64,000 nt of DNA, from positions 1 to 64,000 of the forward strand of contig CAVSJF010000024.1 of assembly GCA_963728155.1 (NCBI GenBank), read 5' to 3'. Under the pieces are notes generated by a model. The model was given only the letters and a program-made list of their open reading frames with translations. It had not been told where the DNA came from and did no database searches. Made by a program: the position numbers and the translations under genes. This DNA is from JACVRW01 sp963728155 (GTDB lineage: Bacteria; Actinomycetota; Thermoleophilia; Solirubrobacterales; Thermoleophilaceae). This document shows, one piece after another, positions 1 to 8,227 of this stretch (position 1 is the stretch's first letter; every line of letters begins with the position of its first letter).

Positions 1-1216
1 GCGCGGCGAGCGCCCGCCCGACTCGCGTCTCGTCTTGATTGCGGTCGACAAGAGAACTCTCGCGCGCCGGGATCCCGAACGCGCCGGGATGGTTCTCGCG
101 GGCCGACTACGCCCGCATGCTGGATCGGCTGCGTCGCGACGGCCCGGCCGTGATTGCGCTGGACGTACTTTTCGCGGGCCCGCGAGAGCCTCCCCGGCGA
201 TCGTAGGCTGCTGGAGGCGATCCGCGCCAGCCACGAGCGGCTCGTGTTGCCGTATCGACGACTTCGCGATCGTGACGGTATTTCAGGCCAGCGAGCTCGA
301 GAAGAATCTGCTGCGCGGCATCTCGTACCCGGCCAGCAAGACCGAGCTGGTCTCCACGGCCGAGTCAAACGGCGCGACCCAGGAAACCATGCAGCGCGCT
401 TCAGGCGCTGGACCGGAAAAATTTCAAGAACTCAAGCGCACTCGAGGGCGCTCTGTTGTCGGCGCCGCTGCGGACGGTGCGACCGAGAATCCTCGGACGG
501 CCCCAGGCACTCGAGGCGACCGGAGTACGCACCGGCTTCGCCGGCCTGCCGGATGACGTGGACGAAAGGATCCGGCGCACCGACTACGAGGTCAACACGA
601 CCGCGGAAGTCGGCGCCCATACCTTCGCCTTTGCGTCCGCGGACGTCGTCCGAGGCGGAGCGCTCGACGTGGAGGAACTACCTAGCGCGTCCCGGCGAAG
701 GTTGGGCGAGCAGAGTGAGAACACAACGTGGATCGATTTCCTGGGCCCCGCGGGAACCGTCCCCCGCGTATCTGCGCTCGACGTGCTGGAAGGGCGGGTG
801 GCGGCAGGGGAGTTCCGCGACAAGCGGGTGGTGATCGGGGTGACCGCCCCGGGGCCCGACGTGCACGCATCCCTTCGAGACCATGCGCGGCGCCGAGGTA
901 CAGGCGACCGCCCTGGACACGATCCTGCGCGGAGCGCCGCTACGTGACGTGCCGGCGCTGCTGGACATCCTGGCCATCGTGCTGCTCGCCGCCGTACCCG
1001 CGCTCGCCACGCTGGCTCGACGTCGCTGGCTCGCGCTCGCCGCCGTCGCGGCGACCGCCATCGGCTTTCCTCGCCCTCGCGCAGATCCTCTTCAACACCG
1101 GCCACATCATCGCCGTCGTCGTACCGTTAGTCGCGCTCCTGACGGCCACCCTCGTCGCCGTAGTCTTCGCCTCGGCGGGCGTGTTGCGTGCACGTCGGGC
1201 GCGCGCCAGCGGATAG
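1..1216 (+). pseudogene. CHASE2-domain membrane sensor protein, 5' truncated and frameshifted
   Basis: Pieces of one CHASE2 extracytoplasmic sensor domain appear in order but in different frames. An early segment reads IAVDKRTL, then SRADYARMLDRLRRDGP and VIALDVLFAGP. Near 735-870 comes FLGPAGTVPRVSALDVL followed by RVVIGVTAPG, then AEVQATALDTILRG near 890-940. After this lie two or three hydrophobic helices (about 950-1190) and a stop at 1214-1216. CHASE2 proteins normally carry adenylate cyclase, kinase or other output domains after the helices; here the frame stops right after them, so either the output domain is absent or this is a sensor-only protein. The 5' end lies outside the window. 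At least three frame changes are needed, more than in most genes here, so true decay or poor sequence are both possible. Family assignment is from the motif order. Confidence 0.6.
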
Positions 1217-1260
1217 GGGTAGCCTGGGCGAGGAACGCTCAAGGAAGCTCGCGCTGGACC

Positions 1261-1475
1261 CCACCCGACCGCACGAGCGATTGCGCTGACCGTACGCCGC
1301 GTCGGCTTCCCGGACGGGCCGTGTGGCACGGGGAGCTCGGCTCGACCCTAATGCCGGCGAAGGCCATACGTCCCCTTGCTTTACGCAGGATGATGCCCCG
1401 GCTTGTGGTCGCCGTGGTGATCACCGCAGCCGTGGCGGCAATGGCGCCCTCCGCGTGGGCGACTTTCCCGCGACT
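1261..1475 (+). repeat. Left arm of imperfect inverted duplication (leader plus signal-peptide cassette)
   Basis: This stretch matches the reverse complement of 2644-2860 at most positions by eye, beginning with CCACCCGACCGCACGAGCGA and running through the start codon and signal peptide (shared core AVAAMAPSAWATFP). Similarity stops a few codons after the predicted signal cleavage site. The two arms feed different mature proteins. Confidence 0.8.
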
Positions 1476-1990
1476 GAACGGCCAGCTCGCCTGCCAGTCC
1501 TCAGGGAGCGCAGAGCCCAGGATCTTCGCCATCCAGCCCCTTGCGGGGTTTCTCGACGACGAGATCAGCTGACGCGGTGGCCCGACCGACCGGGATGCGG
1601 CTGGTCGGTCAACGGGCGGCTCCGACAACTCTCGGTGAGAAGCTCCAGCAGCGGCTCAGCGGCGGCCGCTCCCCTACCTACACTCCCAACCGGAGAGGGA
1701 GAGTGGCCGGTGCCGACCGTTGAGGCCCGGTCAGCCGCGCTCCCGTTCGCCTGGCCAAGCCGGAGCGGTGGTGGTAGCAGAGGTACGGCGCGTGCTCGGA
1801 GTCTGCGCGCCACCGGAAGCCCGGAGCCGAGGCTGTGCCGACGCCCTCGGAGGAGGGGGTCGGCCGAGTTCGCGCTCAGCCCGACCTCATGGCGCCGTAG
1901 GGAACCCGGCCCGGTCTACGCGGTCACCTCGGCGGCCACCGGGGAACCGTCCGTAGCTGCGCTTAACCTCCTACGACGCTCCGGATGAAT
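1393..1990 (+). pseudogene. Decayed secreted TolB-like beta-propeller fragment
   Basis: An exported protein starts at ATG 1393, the start conserved in the inverted copy, with CAGGA upstream. Its signal peptide ends AMAPSAWA and the mature start reads TFPRLNGQLACQSSG, which resembles the N-terminus of TolB/WD40-like propellers (FPGxNGxIAF). The first frame stops at 1572. In other frames the following DNA gives a propeller-like RDAAGRS/WSVNG segment near 1595-1620 and PTYTPN near 1675, so the body looks like a broken TolB-type propeller. No intact continuation was found up to about 1990. The function as a periplasmic or extracellular propeller is inferred only from these pieces. The signal peptide is clear; the propeller call is weaker. 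Confidence 0.4.
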
Positions 1991-2726
1991 ACCGCCCGCT
2001 GACCGAGGACCCCCTTCCGCCGCGCCCTCGCGAACGATAACGTGCGCGCCCGTATCGCGATCAACAACCCGGACCCGCCCGTCGCGAACGCTCGTGTGGT
2101 GCCCGCCTCGCTGCAGGTGTTGATCGTCGTCCAGTCGGTCTCGCACGAAGATCCAGTGCTGTAGCTGCCTTTCACCTTGTACTTAGACTTCTTGCGCTAT
2201 AGGCGGCAGCTTCTGGCGGACGGGACCCTGTTCGTTCGCCTGGGGGTCCGCGTGCCGACCTTTTTCTTGGGCTTAGGGCGGCCGCTTCTGGCGGACGGGA
2301 CCCTGTTCGTCGCCGGGGGTACGCGTGCGCAGCCGTGGACGCGCTTGCTAGGACAGTCGAGGCTCGGCAGCCGCAATACGATGGCCCGCGCTCCGCGGCG
2401 GGCCTGGAACACCTTGGCACGGCCCTTCGAGACGATTACCGAGTTGGTGGACCCCTCTCGGCGGCGGCCGCCTCAACCAGAACCTCTCCCCGGCGTGTGT
2501 AGATGGTGCTCCCGACGGGGATCTCACGAGAATCCACAAGGCGGGTCGCTGCGGCGGCTCCCCGCACCCGCACGAATACGATGCCGCTCCGCAGCGTCAC
2601 GCGAACGGTCTTCGAGAGTTGCGGCACCGAAGCCCGGGATGGAAGTCCCGGGAAGGTCGCCCAGGCGGAGGGCGCCATTGCCGCCACGGCCGCGGTGGTC
2701 GCCACGGCGACCGCGAGCCCGGGCAT
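1916..2726 (-). pseudogene. Small secreted protein with conserved C-terminal repeat-protein domain, frameshifted
   Basis: Starting at ATG 2726, the reading gives a signal peptide (AVAAMAPSAWA), then REIPVGSTIYTRRGEV. A +1 change near 2436 leads to SVIVSKGRAKVFQARRG, then to KGSYSTGSSCETDWTTINT near 2110-2165, and a second change near 2095 to SVRDGRVRVVDRDTGAHVIV. This order (PVGSTxxTRxG, K-G-A-V, GxYSxxxxxTxWxxxxxC, RGxVxVxDxxxxxxVxVRxG) is the same C-terminal module that ends the two GGxGxD proteins at 4309 and 10096. Here it stands almost alone behind a signal peptide. A 75-base in-frame tandem repeat lies inside. The true end is probably near 2030, with reading continuing to a stop at 1916. 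Function unknown. Confidence 0.5.
2203..2310. repeat. Tandem repeat, 75-bp period
   Basis: A unit containing CTTCTGGCGGACGGGACCCT is present at 2203-2235 and again at 2278-2310, 75 bases apart. The spacing keeps frame in the minus-strand protein, where it produces TNRVPSARS twice. Confidence 0.75.
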
Positions 2727-2860
2727 CGTCCTGCGTACAGCAAGGGACGTATGCCTCTCGCCGGCGTTTGGGGGGTCAAGCGGAGCTCCCCGTGCCCCGC
2801 GCCCCGCCGGGGAAGCCGACGCTGCGTACGGTGAGCACAATCGCTCGTGCGGTCGGGTGG
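2644..2860 (-). repeat. Right arm of imperfect inverted duplication
   Basis: Reverse-complement partner of 1261-1475. It carries the leader and signal peptide of the minus-strand secreted protein that starts at 2726. The non-coding leader is as similar as the signal-peptide part, so the duplication was of DNA, not convergence of signal peptides. Confidence 0.8.
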
Positions 2861-2869
2861 CGTCCATGC

Positions 2870-3093
2870 CGGCCCTCCTTTGGGCCCTGAGCCTCGACGT
2901 TCGTAAGGGGGAGGCTACTCCGCAAGAGCGGCCAAGTCACCCCTTGATAGGTCCCTGGAACAAAAGGGGGAGACATTCGCCCGGACCGGGCTTAGAGGAT
3001 CAGCGCTTGACCGTCTCCAGACGCAGGTGTAGCTCGCTTGACGAGGTGGGCCTTGGCCGTGTGGGTGAAGATGCGGGGGCTACCCGGAGGCGG
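2870..3093. other. No recognisable gene
   Basis: Between the inverted duplication and the transposase remnant I find no reading frame with family motifs or a plausible ribosome binding site. It may include the unidentified end of the insertion sequence. Confidence 0.5.
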
Positions 3094-3804
3094 TCACCAT
3101 GCCACGGACGGGCGGACCTCACTGGCGAACTCTCTTCGCGACTGACGGGGCGCACACAAGGTATCGAGGCCTCGCGCGCGTATGCGGGCTTCGTTGGTCC
3201 CAGCGATCTCGGTGCGTGGGGGCTGCAAGAGCTCGCGTTCGCACCTGACCGCTCCGCTGGGGAGCGCGACCTCCGAGTGTTTCCGATTCTGCTGCCGGGC
3301 GTGCGTGAGCCGTTCGACCCGACGGTTCTCCCTCACCTCTTGCGGACTCGCACGTGGGTCGACTACCGCCGGGCCGGCACCTGCGGACGTCTGGCCGCCA
3401 CCGGCCGAGTCTTGGGAACGCGGTAAATCGCTTGGCGGCTGATCTGGCGACGCGAGCCACCATCGCCGGCCGGTAGCCGGCGGCGCGATCTCGCGCGACC
3501 GGGCGACGCGCTGCCTCACTCCCAGTCCCGCAAGAGCTGTCCCGCGATCTCCAACTCGTAGCTCTTCTTGCCCGGCGTTCGTTCCAGCTCGGCGGTCCGG
3601 CGGCGCTGCTCGGCGGCCAGCGCGCGCTCCTGGCAAACCGTCGGCGCCGTCCTTCACCAGCTGGTCGGCCACCGTCTCCAGGGTTTCCGAGATGTCGTGC
3701 TCGCGGCAGATCTCTGCCACCGAGCGGTCGCCGCGAAACGGGGCCAGCACCAACTCGACCTTCTGCTTCGCCGTGTACTTCCTGTACTTGCACCTGTCAC
3801 TCAA
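3094..3804 (-). mobile_element. IS3-family transposase remnant (OrfA plus start of OrfB)
   Basis: The minus strand starts with a helix-turn-helix segment typical of IS3-family OrfA: YTAKQKVELVL, GDRSVAEICREHDIS, then QLVKDGADG. After one frame change the OrfA coiled-coil tail continues (TAELERTPGKKSYELEIAGQ, LLRDWE, stop near 3519). OrfB-like sequence follows, GYRPAMVARVA and then AIYRVPKTR in another frame near 3430-3470. Downstream the DDE catalytic domain cannot be followed, although minus-strand reading continues to 3094. No terminal inverted repeats or target duplications were seen. OrfA and OrfB of this family are normally joined by programmed -1 frameshifting, but the remaining breaks and missing catalytic residues mean the element is dead or badly sequenced. 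Confidence 0.65.
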
Positions 3805-4308
3805 CGCGAACTCCTAGGCGCGTTGAGCGGCCCATCCTGCGAGGCGCCCCGGACGCGATCTCCACCTCGGCCCAAGGGCCTCGTCTCCGACCGCGTCCCG
3901 CACACTTCAGACTCGTCAACACCCCAGAGGGGAGCAGGCCAGATGTCGACCGGCGAGAGGGGGTCATTATTCAGGCGGCGCCACACCCGACGCTCGCCCA
4001 CGTCGACATCGACGTCGATCAAAGGGAGAGGTGGTGCGCCTCACCGGAATGGATTTGCATCGAGATTTCTGCGGTAGGCGGGCTTCAAGCGCACGTGGCG
4101 GTCGCGGTCTCGCTTGAGTAGCCGTAGGAGTGCCCAAGTCGGCCCACACGCTATGCACCACTGGCGAACGCCGGCGCGCCTGACTACGCGTCGATGGGTC
4201 CCGAGTTCGGTGTTTGATGCGCTTCGCGTCGCGCTCGAGGCCGGATACGCGCGACGGCGCAGAAAGAGCCCGCTCGCGCGGAAGACACTTGATGGAATGC
4301 CGCAGCGC
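3805..4308. other. No recognisable gene
   Basis: About 500 bases between the transposase remnant and the stop of the repeat protein. Frames on both strands are short, lack family motifs and have no clear ribosome binding site. Confidence 0.5.
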
Positions 4309-6544
4309 TCAGTCAGCGCGCGCGAGATACGGCTCTCCGGGACGGACCGTGACTGCCCGCCCGCGCCCGAAATCCCGCACGCGCACTGTGCCGCGGATGA
4401 CCGTCGTAAGCGTGCCGGCGCACCTGTCCTCGGTGAGCCACTCGGTACCGCGCGACGCCCCCGAGCTGTACTTGCCGATCACCTTGGCCCGGGCTCCTCG
4501 GTTTCCTTTCCTGCGCGCTACGCTCACTCCCGTCCGGTCCGAGACCTTCGGCGCAGCAACCGACTCGCCGACGGCGACGCGGAGCCTGCGTGGGGACGAG
4601 CGTGCCGCCCGATTCGCCCTCCCTTCCTGAGTCGACGATCCTCGGCAGTCAGGGAGCCTCCCCGCAAGCCGAAGCTTCGTGACGGCGCCCCGGCGGCCTT
4701 TCTGGAGCACGCTGAAGCGGCCCTTCGAGACCGAAGCGACCTGGCGCGCGCCCCCGTCATTCCTCGCGGTGACCAGCCGCACGTCGTTGTCTCTCCGGTC
4801 GATCGTGGATCCGATCGGGATCTTGACGTTCTGGGTCAGCGAGAAGAAGCGATCTCCCTGCGGGAGCCGCAGCCGGAACTTGCCCTCGCGAAGCACGCGC
4901 GCGTATCGGCCGACGATAGGCTGGCGTTCGCCCGGCCGGTCGACCGTCTCACAGTTGTTCCGAACCGCGTCGTTTCGGTCCGCGATCGCCAGGTCCTCAT
5001 CGTCCCCGCAGTCCACCACGTCGACGGTGCCGTCGTGCGCGTTTACGAGGTCCGATTCCGTTCCTGCTGTGAGTCGGTCGCGCCCGTCGTCGGGTCGGTC
5101 GCGCCCGTCGTCGGCCTCGATCCGATCTTCGCCACGCCCGCCGTCCAGGGAGTTGGCGTTGTGGTCTCCGAACAACGTGTCGTCCACCTCGCTGCCGATG
5201 ACCGCCTCCACATCGTCCGCCACGTTGTCGTTTTCGCCGCGCTCACCATCGTCGGCCATGCCGTTGAGCGAGACCGAGACTGGGGTCGTTCGGCCGTCAT
5301 AGGTCACGGTGTCCCTCCCAGCCCCCCCGTTCATCGCGTCGCCGCCCAGCCCGCCATCCAGCAGGTCGTTCCCTTTCCCGCCAAATAGCCGGTCAAAACC
5401 TTGACCGCCTTCCAGCCTGTCGTCGCCATCTGCGCCGACAACGCCGCCGACAGCGCCGCCGTAGACAACGTCGTCCCCCTCCCCACCGCCCAGCGCGTCC
5501 CCGCCGGGGCCGCCCTCGAGCGTGTCGCCGCCGCGTTCACCGTCCAGCTCATCGGCGCCGCCACCGCCCATGAGCGTGTCCTCATCATCGCCTCCCGTCA
5601 GGGAGTCCTCGCCCCGCTCGCCCCTCAGCGTGTCGCGGCCGTTCTCTCCCTGAAGGTTGTCACCCGAGTCATCCTCGCCGCCCTCGAGCAGGTCGTCGCC
5701 GTCACGACCCAGGATGGTGTCTTCTCCGCCACGGCCATCAAGACAGTCCGCATGGCTGGATCCAATCAGCGCGTCGGGGCCCGAGCCGCCGATCACACAT
5801 TCGACGTCCGGTCGGACGTTGTCGCGTTCGTTGACCTCGCCGTCGTTCTTGACATCGTCGAGAACGATGAACAGGGCTGCCGTCCGCTCGCTGAAGTCGG
5901 CCGTATCTCTTCCCTGTCCGCCGCTGAGCACGTCGGATACAAAAAAAAAAAAAAAAAAAAAAAAAGCCGCCGTCGCCCTGCAGTTCGTCGTTTCCGGCTC
6001 CACCCGCGAGGTCGTCGTCGCCCGCGCCCCCGAAGGCGTCCAACCGGAACGGCGGCTGGGACGGGGTCGCGGAGTCAGTAACGCTTAGGCTGTCGTCCCC
6101 GCCCCCAAGGAAGACCTCCACAGGTACCACCCCGTCGGCGTCGCACTCAGCGAGGTAGGGGTTCGTCGGCATGGGGTTCGTCCCTAGGGGAGGGTTGCTG
6201 CATCCGGATCCTTCCCCGGCGATCATCGCTCTCAACACCCCTGGTTCCTCCGGCGGCTCCTCAGCGAAGGAGAAGGTGGAGCCATCCCTGGAAATCGACA
6301 AGACGTTGAAATCGGCGTCGAGATCCTCGTAGTGGATCGTTAGGGGGCTCGACAGCGTCTGCACCGTGGACGCGACGGCCATCGGCGGCATCGCCAGCAC
6401 TGTCGCGAGCACCGCCCCGGCGAAGCCTGTCCATCGCAAGCGCCGCACGATGCCCTGGTCGGTGGACGGTCGAATTCTCGGTCCACCCGGCTTATCCCTC
6501 GCGCTCCGGCGGTTGACATCAGAGCGATACCCGCACAGATGCAT
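4309..6544 (-). CDS. Secreted GGxGxDxLxGG (RTX-type) repeat protein with C-terminal conserved module, interrupted by a 25-A run
   Basis: Likely starts are ATG 6544 (GGGG eight bases upstream) or GTG 6448, which puts the start directly before RRLRWTGFAGAVLATVLA, a signal peptide ending MAVA. About 150 residues later come calcium-binding nonapeptide repeats (GGAGDDDLAGGAGNDELQGD, and later GGGGADELDGERGGDTLEGG), the fold of haemolysin-type calcium-binding roll proteins. The repeat array continues to about 5000 and is followed by FVVDCGDDEDLAIADR-like sequence and a C-terminal module with PIGSTIDRRDNDVRL, KGRFSVLQKGRRG, GKYSSGASRGTEWLTED and a final VRPGEPYLARAD. The frame is broken exactly at the poly-A tract 5941-5965, which codes for eight Phe in a Gly/Asp repeat; removing one base restores the frame. 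Probably an extracellular or surface protein of unknown binding role. Confidence 0.7.
5941..5965. repeat. 25-base poly(A) homopolymer inside a coding repeat array
   Basis: Twenty-five consecutive A residues sit in a region of about 70% GC, in the middle of a GGxGxD repeat array. On the coding (minus) strand this is poly(T), which encodes Phe only, foreign to the repeats. It coincides with a change of reading frame. It resembles a filled gap or read artefact more than natural sequence. Confidence 0.9.
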
Positions 6545-6584
6545 GCGAAACCCCTGAGGCGACGCCGGCGCCGAAAGCATCAAC

Positions 6585-7143
6585 TCAGCAGATGACGGCG
6601 ACGTGGAACGGCATCTCGGTCCAGGCGCCCGTGTCGTTGGCGGTGCGCACACGTACTTTTTTGGGTTCGACGCCTTGGCGGACACGATGATCTGACCCTT
6701 GTTTGGGCTAGCGATCGTGGCCTGATAGGAGCAGCCCTGCACGTCGCGTTTGAAGATTACGTCGTAGACGCTGTCTCCTGTTGTGTGCACTACGCTCGGC
6801 AGGACGTCGGCATCCCCGTCGCGGCCGCGCGCGACCATGCCGTTGCCTTCGACGACGGCCCAGAGATCGAGCCCCCTGCGCTGGGCACGGTCTCGAGTGT
6901 GGACTCCTTGATGGCCTTACCGCCGACTGAGTCCAGTTGAAACTTACGTCCGCGCAGTGACGCTTGCGGATGTCCTTGCGGGTCAGGTCGGAGACGTCCT
7001 TGGGGTCACCGAGTTGTTAATGATGTTCTTGCCGGTGATCGCCGCAATTTCGCGTACCCCGAGCTGCCAAGCGCCACGATGAGCGCCACGAGCGCCACGA
7101 TCATGGCCGGGGACGGGATCAGCCTGCGGAGAGTTCGGGACAT
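6585..7143 (-). pseudogene. Membrane-anchored protein with collagen-associated C-terminal beta domain, frameshifted
   Basis: Start ATG 7143 has a GGGAGG ribosome binding site. The N-terminus MSRTLRRLIPSPAMIVALVA, then ALGSSGYA, is a signal anchor of the type found on actinobacterial collagen-repeat proteins, followed in another frame by AITGKNIINNSVT and DVSDLTRKDI. After further frame changes come KAIKESTLETVPSA, LWAVVEGNGMVARG, a conserved YDVIFKRDVQGCSYQATI motif, and the ending TANDTGAWTEMPFHVAVIC with a stop at 6585-6587. This C-terminal beta domain normally follows Gly-X-Y collagen repeats in Solirubrobacterales-like proteins, but no Gly-X-Y repeat is present here. At least three frame changes are needed. 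Function unknown, presumably exposed outside the membrane. Confidence 0.5.
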
Positions 7144-8209
7144 GGAGACCTCCCCTTGAGCGTGCTCTCGGCCTTGTAGCGAAGAGCTGGGCGGAGTTTG
7201 GCCGAGTTGGACGTCCGCCCGGCAGGCTCGCCGGAGATGCGAGCCAGAAAGCCCATCGCACGGTCATTAGAAGAACCTCCATGTCTTCGGGGACCGGCGC
7301 GTCCGCTGGCCAGACGTTCGCATGCGGGGACCCCATCTGTCAAGCCCGTACCTCAAATGAGAGCGCACGCCAAAAGGCGGCAAAAGGCCCCGACAGCTCG
7401 GCACGGTGGAGCGGCACAGCGAGCGATCGGAACGCATACAGCGGGTGACGCCGGGAGGCCAATACTGCCCCAGAAAAAATCTTGAAGGTCACGCCCGGGC
7501 GTTCTACAACCCCGAATAGGACGCGCTATGCCGCTTCGATCAGCGCCGGGGTCCGGCACGCGAGTGGGCCAGGGTTTGGCACCCGCGCCGTCGCCCGATG
7601 TCTTGCCATCCGCGTTCAGCGGAGTACCCTCGGCGGTAGACGTCGGGACCCGAAGGTCCAAGGAGGCCAGGATGGCCGATTCTCGACCGCACGCACGGTG
7701 CGCCGCATGGCGCCCAGCGCGAGGCACGGAACAGTGTCGACGGTGTTGCGGCGCTGCCATCTCGGGTGGGCAGCCGGGCCGCGGCGGCGGGGCGATGATC
7801 CACCGGGACGACGTGCTCATCAAGGCGTCCCCGACACACCTCCGCGCGGTTCGCTCGATGCCAGGAGAGGCCTCCGCGTCTCCAGCTGGACGCTCTACCC
7901 TCAGGCCGCCCGTACGAGCAGCTTCAGGGCGACACCATCGCCTGCAGCGAATCGGGATTGTGGCTTGCGGACGAGTAATCCTGACACTGGGATTCACGCA
8001 GTCATACGAGGGTCAAGCTACTCCCCAGGATCGTGGAGGCTGTGACACATATTCCTGTCAAGTCTTCAATCCGCATTGCCCTAAAACGGATTGGCAGCAA
8101 GATTACGAAAAAGCAGGATCCGGCTGACTCCCAGCGGGACTTGGCGTGCGTGCCGACTGTGGTGCCCCGCGGAGGTGTCGTGAGCGCCCCCTGCACGCGC
8201 AGCATAAGC
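7144..8209. other. Mostly non-coding stretch; one possible relic reading
   Basis: No frame on either strand shows a recognisable domain. A short plus-strand reading near 7900-7978 gives GRPYEQLQGDTIACSESGLW before a stop and may be the tail of a decayed gene, but has no identifiable start. The last part should contain the promoter of the repeat protein that starts near 8228. Confidence 0.4.
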
Positions 8210-8227
8210 GTGGCCGTCCGGCGGTCG

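Noticed and set aside
3094..3804. An active IS3 element
   Set aside because: OrfB catalytic motifs and terminal inverted repeats could not be found and the frames are broken beyond the normal OrfA/OrfB shift.
5941..5965. Poly(A) tract as a promoter UP element or terminator
   Set aside because: It sits in the middle of a coding repeat array with no hairpin and no downstream start; artefact or slippage explains it better.
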